A stretch of DNA of 6,583 bases from Chloroflexota bacterium (GTDB lineage Bacteria > Chloroflexota > Dehalococcoidia > Dehalococcoidales > RBG-16-60-22). The position numbers and the translations under genes are program-made. The notes under the pieces were generated by a model. It searched no databases. It saw only the letters and a program-made list of their open reading frames with translations, and was not told the origin of the DNA. Positions 1 to 5,199 of the stretch are shown here, one piece after another; the first letter of the stretch is position 1, and each line of letters starts with the position of its first letter. Location: NCBI GenBank assembly GCA_016875955.1, contig VGOH01000068.1, forward strand, positions 1 to 6,583, in the 5' to 3' direction.

Positions 1-2
1 CC

Positions 3-140
3 GTCTTAAGTAGTCAGATTACAACAAATGGAGAAAAATTGACAAGTACGAAAAGAACAAAACCTTTCCCCCGAAAAGTTGGGCAGCGACCAAAACCCAC
101 GAAAGGTTTCGGTAGGAAAACCACACCCAAACCTATCTAG
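3..140 (+). CDS. Possible C-terminal tail of an unidentified Lys/Pro-rich protein (partial)
   Basis: The frame is open from the window edge to a TAG at 138-140, giving 45 residues with no start in view. The tail is strongly basic and rich in Lys, Pro, Thr and Gly, ending in GRKTTPKPI, and all its lysines use AAA, as expected for AT-rich DNA. The other two forward frames are closed by stops within the first 12 bases. It could be the disordered, nucleic-acid-binding end of a larger protein, or chance. A 9-bp inverted repeat (60-68 with 101-109) falls inside it. No family is recognised. The 88 to 145 bases between it and the next gene hold nothing I can name. Confidence 0.3.
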   Translation, partial: VLSSQITTNGEKLTSTKRTKPFPRKVGQRPKPTKGFGRKTTPKPI

Positions 141-285
141 TCGGTTGATGCTGTGCTTCCTTGTCCTTTCTTACTGACCGTAATTTATTGCAGGACTTGA
201 CTACCATCTGATACACAAGTCACTTGCGGTGCTCAATCTTCAAACTTTTTCTACAGTCACCACAGAGAGTGAAAGAAACGAACAA

Positions 286-597
286 ATGAGAATCCTCAAT
301 TGGCTATCACGGAAATACTTCGGGAAACGAAGTTATCCTGATTACGATTTCCCTTATGAAGCAGAATCGTGTATCAATAGATGTAAATATGCGGTATTAA
401 ACACTAGTAGCAACTATTACTGCTTTGTTAAAAAACACGAACTTCAACATAACAGCGTTATTCACGGTTGTATGAATTACGCAAGTAAAGGTGATATCAG
501 AAGTCAGATTCTGTGTCCGAACTGCAAGAGTGACCTAGTTGAAAGAACTTCCGACCACAGATTTAAATGTGTGCGTTGCGGAAGATTATTCAGTTAA
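286..597 (+). CDS. Small cysteine-rich zinc-ribbon protein, unknown function
   Basis: This is a 103-residue protein from the ATG at 286. The frame can also start at a GTG at 229 (122 aa), but neither start has a convincing ribosome binding site. I prefer the ATG because the extra 19 residues are polar and featureless. Numbered from the GTG, there are two cysteine groups. The first is C48-x3-C52, C65, H79 and C81, resembling small metal-binding CKY-type modules. The second is C96-PN-C99 and C114-VR-C117, a classical zinc ribbon ending just before the C-terminus (RCGRLFS). The role could be nucleic-acid or protein binding, but nothing here identifies it. Base composition and codons are much more AT-rich than in the genes from 714 onward, which suggests acquired DNA. 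It has no obvious partner gene in view. Confidence 0.6.
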   Translation: MRILNWLSRKYFGKRSYPDYDFPYEAESCINRCKYAVLNTSSNYYCFVKKHELQHNSVIHGCMNYASKGDIRSQILCPNCKSDLVERTSDHRFKCVRCGRLFS

Positions 598-619
598 AGA
601 CAACCGGAGGAAGTTATCT

Positions 620-733
620 CTATTGTGTAAGCTGCTCTGTCAGCAACTGCTGCAAATCCGGTATCAGCCCCTTCTTCTCAAACACCAGTTCGGAATGCTT
701 CCAATGCGGGCTGTTATTTTTTCGGCGGCTGCA
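620..733 (-). pseudogene. Possible remnant of a short coding region (C-terminal fragment)
   Basis: On the minus strand a 37-codon frame runs from just after a TGA (736-734) to a TAG (622-620). Its second half, with VFEKKGLIPDLQQLLTEQ, has very gene-like wording and codon choice (CTG, GAG, AAG, CAG). It has no ATG start; only an internal GTG with no binding site is available. It overlaps the end of the VOC gene in another frame, so it cannot be that gene's continuation. The plus strand also reads open here with a YCVSC...CFQC cysteine pattern. At most one reading is real, and I treat this as a decayed or chance fragment at the junction between AT-rich and GC-rich DNA. Confidence 0.25.
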
Positions 734-1160
734 TCAGCTCTATGGAGATGCCATCCGGCCCCCTGAGAAAGCAGACGCCCCAGCCCGGGCCGGCCACGCT
801 CGTCCCGCCCCAGTAAGGCGGATTGACGCGCTTCACCCCCTTGGCGCCGAGGTCATCATACATCTTCTGGATGTCCTTCACCACCAGGGCTATGTGGCAT
901 ACGCCGGGGTTGCACGTCCTCAGGTCTAACTTCTGCCCTTTCGGTGCCAGGTACTGGATAAGCTCAATGTTATTGCCGTCCGGAAGCTTGACCACAGCCA
1001 GTCGCAGGGAGACACCCTTTATACCCAGAATCGTTTCCGGGCGCTCCCCGCTGGTTTCGCGGACAGGCGTCGCCTCCAGGCCCAGAAGGTCGCAGAAAAA
1101 ATGAAGGGCTTCGTCCAGATTGCTGACGGTGAGACCAAAATGCTGAACACGTTCCGGCAT
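714..1160 (-). CDS. Glyoxalase/VOC-superfamily metal-dependent protein
   Basis: This 148-residue protein has two paired beta-alpha-beta-beta-beta modules, the usual size for a stand-alone VOC protein. The first module begins QHFGLTVSNLDEALHFF and closes with GNNIELIQY. The second begins VCHIALVVKDI and closes with GISIELMQ. The four expected metal ligands are all present: H7, E66, H89 and E141. This is the arrangement of glyoxalase I and methylmalonyl-CoA epimerase, so an isomerase or epimerase acting on a small oxo-acid, thioester or thiol adduct in the cytoplasm is likely. The substrate cannot be read from sequence. The ATG at 1160 is chosen because AGGAGGAAGG lies directly upstream; a longer TTG start at 1247 would run through the repeat element and is rejected. 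The gene is divergent from the hydrolase at 1412 and shares its intergenic region. Confidence 0.9.
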   Translation of the reverse strand: MPERVQHFGLTVSNLDEALHFFCDLLGLEATPVRETSGERPETILGIKGVSLRLAVVKLPDGNNIELIQYLAPKGQKLDLRTCNPGVCHIALVVKDIQKMYDDLGAKGVKRVNPPYWGGTSVAGPGWGVCFLRGPDGISIELMQPPKK

Positions 1161-1171
1161 TCCTTCCTCCT

Positions 1172-1201
1172 GATAACAGTTATTCAGAAATATCGTTTCT
1201 G
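1172..1201 (-). promoter_or_regulatory. Two short dyads in the leader of the VOC gene
   Basis: Just upstream of the VOC ribosome binding site are two inverted repeats: ATAAC-A-GTTAT (1173-1183) and CAGAAA-TATCG-TTTCTG (1185-1201). The first is the size of a compact operator half-site pair. The second would form a 6-bp, 5-nt-loop hairpin in the leader RNA and overlaps the left end of the repeat element. Either could control the VOC gene; no regulator is visible nearby. A GATAAT on the minus strand at 1255-1250 could be the -10 box, but no good -35 box accompanies it. Confidence 0.25.
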
Positions 1202-1334
1202 TTTGCCTTTGGTTGGCAGTTGACACCCCACCCCTGACCCCTCTCAAACATTATCGAGATAGAGCACAAAAGACAAACCTGTTTGAGAGGGGGATAAAGG
1301 GGGTAAGCTAAAGAACAGGCACAGGCAAGTAAAA
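1197..1334 (+). repeat. Intergenic hairpin element, copy 1
   Basis: This copy aligns along its left part and right part with 3171-3311. The left part begins TTCTGTTTGCCTT and runs through GACCCCTCTC; the right part runs from GAGAGGGGGAT to about GGCAAGTAAAA. It folds as a hairpin: 1238-1250 pairs perfectly with 1280-1292 (13 bp) around a 29-nt loop. An outer 5-bp helix, ACCCC (1230-1234) with GGGGT (1300-1304), lies beyond a small internal loop. The ends are imperfect inverted repeats (about 9 of 13 positions). It contains no gene. A small non-autonomous mobile element or a REP-like structural repeat are both possible. It lies between the divergent VOC and MBL genes. Confidence 0.75.
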
Positions 1335-1374
1335 ACAAAATATCACTGACAAGCATCATTTCAGTCAATTATTG

Positions 1375-1380
1375 TATAAT
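1375..1380 (+). promoter_or_regulatory. Candidate -10 box for the MBL hydrolase/amidase genes
   Basis: A perfect TATAAT lies 32 nt upstream of the preferred ATG at 1412, so transcription would begin near 1387 and leave a short leader containing the AAAGGAGG binding site. No good -35 hexamer stands at 16-18 bp; CTGACA at 1346-1351 is too far. An inverted repeat ACTGA/TCAGT (1345-1349, 1361-1365) covers the -35 region and could be an activator or repressor site. The position of this box also argues against translation from the ATG at 1379, which overlaps it. Confidence 0.45.
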
Positions 1381-1411
1381 GGGCACGGAGAGTCAAGCAA
1401 AGGAGGACAAG

Positions 1412-2146
1412 ATGGCCAAAACCTACCGCATAAGGCCCCTGCTGCTTACCAAGATGGAGATAGACATGGGCATTCTCCTTTACCGCTACCGGTACGGGGA
1501 AAAATTCATGTCCCCCGCCTACTGCTGGTACATTGAGGGGGCTGACCAGCACATCCTCATTGATACCGCCACCGATGCCGACCTGGCCACCAGCTACCGC
1601 GGCTTCCCCGCCGAAAAAGTCACCACGTTTGAAGAGGCGCTGGCCGGCCTGGGGCTGAAGCCGGAGGACATTGACCTGGTCATCCAGACCCACCTCCACT
1701 GGGACCACTGCGCCAATACCGCCAAGTGCACCAACGCCCGGGTACTGGTCGACGAGACAGAGCTGCACTTCGCCTTCGCACCCCATCCGCTCACCGGCCT
1801 CAGCTACCGCAAGGAACTCCTCAAGGACCTCAACTTTGTGCTCGTAGACGGTTACTATGAGGTCGCCCCTGGCATTGAACTAATCCCCGCCCCCGGCCAC
1901 TCCCCCGGGACAATGGCCGTGGCCATCAATACCACCAAGGGCAAGGCCATCATCACCGGCTTCTGCTGCGTGAGGGAGAATTTCTACCCGCCGGAAGAGC
2001 TGAAGAAGTTGATGCCGGTGATAACGCCCGGCACACACACTGATACCCTGGCCGCCTACGAGAGCACCCTCCGCATCAAAGGTCTGGCGGATATTCTTAT
2101 CCCAATACATGACCCTTCGTATGCGGATGTCCCGAGCATACCTTAA
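1412..2146 (+). CDS. MBL-fold metallo-hydrolase, N-acyl homoserine lactonase-like
   Basis: This 244-residue cytoplasmic protein has the metallo-beta-lactamase fold. The ATG at 1412 follows AAAGGAGG at good spacing; the upstream in-frame ATG at 1379 lacks a site and overlaps the -10 box. Metal ligands seen are H94-x-H96-x-D98-H99 in THLHWDH, H163 in PGHSPGT and H233 in IPIHDP. The layout, including a RENF motif after the fifth strand, follows the AiiA-type lactonases. However, the position of the bridging aspartate reads TGFCC: F184 stands where AiiA has Asp191, and V187 where it has the catalytic Tyr194. True acyl-homoserine lactonase activity is therefore doubtful. Hydrolysis of another lactone, ester or thioester is more likely, perhaps with altered metal content. 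The amidase gene follows after 21 nt, suggesting one transcript. Confidence 0.92.
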   Translation: MAKTYRIRPLLLTKMEIDMGILLYRYRYGEKFMSPAYCWYIEGADQHILIDTATDADLATSYRGFPAEKVTTFEEALAGLGLKPEDIDLVIQTHLHWDHCANTAKCTNARVLVDETELHFAFAPHPLTGLSYRKELLKDLNFVLVDGYYEVAPGIELIPAPGHSPGTMAVAINTTKGKAIITGFCCVRENFYPPEELKKLMPVITPGTHTDTLAAYESTLRIKGLADILIPIHDPSYADVPSIP

Positions 2147-2167
2147 TAAAACAATGGGCAGGCCAAG

Positions 2168-3139
2168 ATGAAAGAGGGCAAAGTACACCGGCTTGAACCG
2201 CAAATATATTACTACACGTTTGGGCCCAATGAGCCGGCTCTGACTGTGAGAAGCGGTGATGTGGTGGTGGCGCCAACCAGAGACGCCAGGGGATTCAACG
2301 AGAAAATGGCGCCGATGCCGGAGGCAATGAAGCAGCGTAACGCGGATACAGTGCTCTGCGAACGCAACCCGCAGGTCGGCCCGATATATGTTGAGGGGGC
2401 CGAGCCCGGCGATATACTGGCGGTGACCATCCAGCAAATCAAGCTCAACCGCGACTACGCCTGGTCAAGGCATATCTCAAATTTCGGCAGCCTCACCGGC
2501 GAAGCTCCGGGCAAGCAACTTTTCCTGAACGACCCCATACCGGAAGCCAAGTTCGACTGGCAGCTTGACCTGAAGAAGAATACCGGCATCCTGAAGCTGA
2601 AATCGAGCCGGCAGAAACGGATTGAGATACCACTGCACCCATTCCTGGGCACCATCGGCGTGGCCCCCCGCTTTGGCCGCATTGAGGTCTCGCTGACCCC
2701 CGGGGAATACGGCGGCAACATGGACTGCATTGAGACCAAAGAGGACACGGTAATATATCTGCCGGTATGGGTGCGCGGCGCCTACTTCTCCTTTGGCGAT
2801 GTCCATGCCGCCCAGGGCGATGGCGAGCTCTGCGGCGTGGCCCTGGAAACCACCGCCGAAGTTACGGTAAAGCTGGATGTCATGAAAGGGAAAAGCATTG
2901 ACTGGCCCCGACTTGAGGATGAGACGCATATCATGACCACCGGCAGCGGCCAGCCGCTCATGGACTGCGTCCGCATTGCCACTGTGGAGATGGTCAAATG
3001 GCTGCAAAGCGACTACGACTTTGAGAAATGGGAGGCTTTTCAGGTCATATCCCAGGTCGGCACCATGCGCATCGGCAATGTCGTCGACCCCGGCTTCACC
3101 GTGGTGGCCAAGTTCCCCAAGCGATACCTGCCCAAATAA
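2168..3139 (+). CDS. Acetamidase/formamidase family amidohydrolase
   Basis: This 323-residue protein matches the FmdA/AmdA family along its whole length. These cytoplasmic enzymes hydrolyse short amides such as formamide or acetamide to the acid and ammonia. Family blocks visible in order are NPQVGPIYVEGAEPGD (67-82), HPFLGTIGVAP (157-167), PGEYGGNMD (178-186) and FGDVHAAQGDGE (209-220), the last carrying the conserved acidic and histidine residues of the active centre. The C-terminus contains the usual late block VDPGFTVVAKFP. It is somewhat shorter than the long formamidases, so the substrate may differ from formamide. The binding site before the ATG is weak (GGCAGG), as expected for a gene coupled to the MBL gene 21 nt upstream. 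The pair may process one amide- and ester-containing compound; that is inference. Confidence 0.92.
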   Translation: MKEGKVHRLEPQIYYYTFGPNEPALTVRSGDVVVAPTRDARGFNEKMAPMPEAMKQRNADTVLCERNPQVGPIYVEGAEPGDILAVTIQQIKLNRDYAWSRHISNFGSLTGEAPGKQLFLNDPIPEAKFDWQLDLKKNTGILKLKSSRQKRIEIPLHPFLGTIGVAPRFGRIEVSLTPGEYGGNMDCIETKEDTVIYLPVWVRGAYFSFGDVHAAQGDGELCGVALETTAEVTVKLDVMKGKSIDWPRLEDETHIMTTGSGQPLMDCVRIATVEMVKWLQSDYDFEKWEAFQVISQVGTMRIGNVVDPGFTVVAKFPKRYLPK

Positions 3140-3170
3140 ATATCAAAGTGGGGGGAGGTCTCCATTTGGG
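3131..3170 (+). terminator. Inverted repeat at the end of the amidase gene, possible weak terminator
   Basis: CCCAAAT (3131-3137), overlapping the amidase stop codon, pairs perfectly with ATTTGGG (3164-3170). The 26-nt interior contains a short GGA/TCC helix (3154-3156 with 3161-3163). The following bases TTCTGTTT are only moderately T-rich, so this is not a textbook intrinsic terminator. It abuts the left end of repeat copy 2 exactly. It may end the hydrolase/amidase transcript or protect its 3' end. Confidence 0.3.
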
Positions 3171-3311
3171 TTCTGTTTGCCTTCGGTTGGCAGCTGACGC
3201 CTCACCCCTGACCCCTCTCCAGCCCGAATCACTGGTGAAAAACAGCCGGTATTAATGGCTGGAGAGGGGGATTAAGGGGGTGAGTAAAAGAATAACCACA
3301 GGCGAATAAAA
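3171..3311 (+). repeat. Intergenic hairpin element, copy 2
   Basis: This is the second copy of the element at 1197-1334, in the same orientation, and it aligns without gaps over the left ~49 and right ~50 bases. The central stem is 13 bp perfect: 3212-3224 with 3257-3269 around a 32-nt loop. The outer helix is 7 bp, TCACCCC (3202-3208) with GGGGTGA (3277-3283). The inner five pairs differ from copy 1 (CAGCC/GGCTG here, AAACA/TGTTT there) yet stay fully complementary. The loops are unrelated in sequence. No coding potential is seen. It separates the amidase gene from the transketolase pair. Confidence 0.75.
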
Positions 3312-3326
3312 CCCTACATGCAGAAC

Positions 3327-3356
3327 TTGACAATATAACAGGCAAGGGGATACGAT
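3327..3356 (+). promoter_or_regulatory. Candidate promoter for the transketolase genes
   Basis: A perfect TTGACA (3327-3332) is followed after 18 bp by TACGAT (3351-3356), matching the -10 consensus at 4 of 6 positions. Transcription would start near 3363, about 40 nt before the ATG at 3402. An inverted repeat CAGGCA/TGCCTG (3339-3344, 3363-3368) brackets the -10 box and start point and could be an operator. The promoter begins 16 nt after repeat copy 2, so the transketolase genes may be transcribed separately from the amidase. Confidence 0.45.
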
Positions 3357-3381
3357 TTATTCTGCCTGCCAAAGACTTTTT

Positions 3382-3399
3382 AGGGAGGTTATGCCTTAG
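3382..3399 (+). promoter_or_regulatory. Ribosome binding site with a two-codon ATG-CCT-TAG before the transketolase start
   Basis: AGGGAGG (3382-3388) is a strong binding site, but it lies 13 nt from the ATG at 3402. Between them is another ATG (3391), out of frame, followed at once by CCT and TAG. The 3391 ATG is only 2 nt from the site and so too close for efficient starting. In-frame upstream extension of the gene is blocked by a TAG at 3381, so 3402 is the only reasonable start. The mini-frame may be accidental. Confidence 0.4.
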
Positions 3400-3401
3400 A
3401 G

Positions 3402-4247
3402 ATGGTTGCCAAGACAGGTTATGCGCCGGAATTAATCAAGGAACTGGAAGACATGGCCAGACAGCTCCGCATTGACGTGGTTGAGATGACCCACTGCCGG
3501 GGCCAAGGTCATCCGGGAGGCTCGCTCTCGCCGGCGGAGATTATGTCCGTCCTCTTTTTCCACCACCTGCAGCTTGACCCCAAGAGACCCCAATGGGAAA
3601 ACCGCGACCGCTTCATCCTGAGCAAAGGTCACGCCTGCGCCATTTTATATGCGGCCCTGGCACGCCGGGGATTCCTGCCCTTCGCCGAGCTGGAAACGTG
3701 GGGCTGTATCGGCAGCCGCTTGCAGGGACACCCCGACCGCCAGAAAACTCCCGGCGTTGAAATGACCACCGGCTGTCTGGGGCACGGCATCAACATCGGC
3801 GCCGGCCTCTGCCTGGCGGCAAAGCTCAAAGGCCTTGACCATTATACTTACGTGCTGCTGGGCGACGGGGAACTGCAGGCCGGTGTCTTGTGGGAGGGGG
3901 CCATGCTCGCGGCAAAGTATAAACTATCCAGACTAATCGCCATCGTTGACTGCAATGGCGTCCAGCTGGACGGCACCACCGAAGAGATTATGCCCATGGA
4001 ACCCCTCAAGAGCAAGTGGCAATCTTTCGGCTGGGCGGTTCTTGAGATAAACGGCCACAGCGTGCCCGAAGTTCTGGCGGCGCTGGACAAAGCCCGCGCC
4101 AACGGCAACAAGCCCAAGGTCATCATCGCCCATACGGTTAAAGGCAAAGGGGTCTCTTTTATGGAAGGCAAGGCCGCCTGGCACGGCCGGGGCATCAATG
4201 ATGAAGAGTACCGGCAAGCAATGGAGGAATTGAAGCAAAATGTTTAA
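3402..4247 (+). CDS. Transketolase, N-terminal (thiamine diphosphate-binding) subunit
   Basis: This 281-residue protein is the first half of a split transketolase. With its partner it moves two-carbon ketol units between sugar phosphates in the cytoplasm. Visible motifs are GHPGGSLSPAEI (36-47), SKGHA (74-78), QGHPD (109-112), GCLGHG (124-129), and the thiamine diphosphate/Mg block beginning GDGE (154-157), with D155 and N185 as the usual metal ligands. AHTVKGKG (243-250) closes the domain. Length is normal for a stand-alone N-terminal subunit. The C-terminal subunit starts within the last codons of this gene (8-nt overlap), so translation is probably coupled and stoichiometry fixed. The split form is common in several bacterial and archaeal groups. 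A specialised sugar-acid or apulose-phosphate type transketolase is an alternative that sequence reading cannot exclude. Confidence 0.95.
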   Translation: MVAKTGYAPELIKELEDMARQLRIDVVEMTHCRGQGHPGGSLSPAEIMSVLFFHHLQLDPKRPQWENRDRFILSKGHACAILYAALARRGFLPFAELETWGCIGSRLQGHPDRQKTPGVEMTTGCLGHGINIGAGLCLAAKLKGLDHYTYVLLGDGELQAGVLWEGAMLAAKYKLSRLIAIVDCNGVQLDGTTEEIMPMEPLKSKWQSFGWAVLEINGHSVPEVLAALDKARANGNKPKVIIAHTVKGKGVSFMEGKAAWHGRGINDEEYRQAMEELKQNV

Positions 4248-5178
4248 ACTGGATAATACGCGACAGATATTCGGACAGGCCCTGGCCGAATATGGCGCCG
4301 AGAATAAAAAGGTCGTGGTGCTGACGGCTGATGTCTCTTCCTCGGTCATGACCACCTTCTTCGCGCAGAAGAACCCGGAGCGCTTTTTCAACGTGGGCAT
4401 TGCCGAGGCCGGCATGATAGATACCGCGGTTGGCCTTGCCCTGAGCGGCATGGTTCCGTTCGCCAGCACCTTCGCCGCGCTCCTGCTGCGGGCCGCGGAG
4501 CAGGTCAGGACCTGCGTCGCCTACGCCAACACCAATGTCAAAATCGTCGGCAGCTTCGCCGGCCTTTCCGACGCCAAGGATGGCGCCACCCACCACTCTA
4601 TCATGGACCTCGCCGTATTCCGCGCCATGCCCCATATGACCGTCATCGTGCCCTCGGACAGCATTGAGGCCAGAAAGATGATACCCCTTATCGCCGAGCA
4701 TGAAGGCCCGGTCTACATACGCATCAGCCGCGCCGAGATGCCCATTATTTTTGATGAGAGCCACAAGGTGGCAATCGGCAGGGGCATCACGGTGCGTGAT
4801 GGCAGCGACGTCACCATCATCGCCAACGGCCATCTGCTCAGCCGGGCACTTGAGGCCGCCGACCAGCTGGGCTCAAAGGGAATAAAGGCCAGAGTGGTCA
4901 ACATGCCCACGGTCAAGCCGCTGGATATGCCCCTGCTGAGAAAGTGCGCCCGGGAGACCGGCGCCGTGGTCACCGCGGAAGAGCACTCCATAATCGGCGG
5001 GCTGGGCAGCGCCGTGGCTGAATCTATCTCAGGGGAAATCCCGGTGCCGGTAAAAAGGGTGGGCGTCGCCGATAAGTTCACCGAGTCCTCCAAAGATTTA
5101 GACCCGCTGCTTGATAAATACGGCATGGCGGTGGCGGATATCGCCAGGGCAGCGCAAGAGGCAATGAAGCTGAAATAA
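4240..5178 (+). CDS. Transketolase, C-terminal (pyrimidine-binding) subunit
   Basis: This 312-residue protein holds the pyrimidine-binding and C-terminal domains of the split transketolase. The motif RFFNVGIAEAGMIDTAVGLA (48-67) carries E56, the glutamate that activates the thiamine ring. GATHHSIMDLAVFRAMPHM (115-133) is the donor-substrate and dimer-interface loop. After residue ~185 the third domain begins, with VTIIANGHLL (191-200) and EEHSIIGGLGSAVAE (247-261). GGAGGA at 4223-4228 inside the upstream gene serves as binding site, 11 nt before the ATG. The active site forms only at the interface with the N-terminal subunit. The gene ends 21 nt from the convergent membrane-protein gene. No GC-rich hairpin with a T tract lies in that space, so read-through and antisense overlap with the neighbour are possible. 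Confidence 0.95.
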   Translation: MFKLDNTRQIFGQALAEYGAENKKVVVLTADVSSSVMTTFFAQKNPERFFNVGIAEAGMIDTAVGLALSGMVPFASTFAALLLRAAEQVRTCVAYANTNVKIVGSFAGLSDAKDGATHHSIMDLAVFRAMPHMTVIVPSDSIEARKMIPLIAEHEGPVYIRISRAEMPIIFDESHKVAIGRGITVRDGSDVTIIANGHLLSRALEAADQLGSKGIKARVVNMPTVKPLDMPLLRKCARETGAVVTAEEHSIIGGLGSAVAESISGEIPVPVKRVGVADKFTESSKDLDPLLDKYGMAVADIARAAQEAMKLK

Positions 5179-5199
5179 AAAGACCTCGCGCCCGCCACA

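Noticed and set aside
60..109. Inverted repeat AAACCTTTC/GAAAGGTTT as a terminator
   Set aside because: The spacing is 32 nt, no T tract follows, and it lies inside an open frame; chance or coding constraint is sufficient explanation.
1180..1368. 62-residue minus-strand frame covering repeat copy 1
   Set aside because: It runs through the hairpin element and the intergenic promoter region, and has no supporting motif or binding site.
1379..1411. Upstream ATG (1379) as start of the MBL hydrolase
   Set aside because: It overlaps TATAAT, lacks a binding site, and would include AAAGGAGG as coding sequence.
1361..1786. Open frames on the minus strand across the MBL and amidase genes (also 1880-2437, 2477-3007)
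   Set aside because: They lie opposite strongly recognisable genes, have no binding sites or family motifs, and arise from GC-rich codon structure of the true genes.
1197..3311. Hairpin elements as part of a CRISPR array or insertion sequence with transposase
   Set aside because: There are only two copies almost 2 kb apart with real genes between, no spacer-repeat rhythm, and no transposase frame within or between them.
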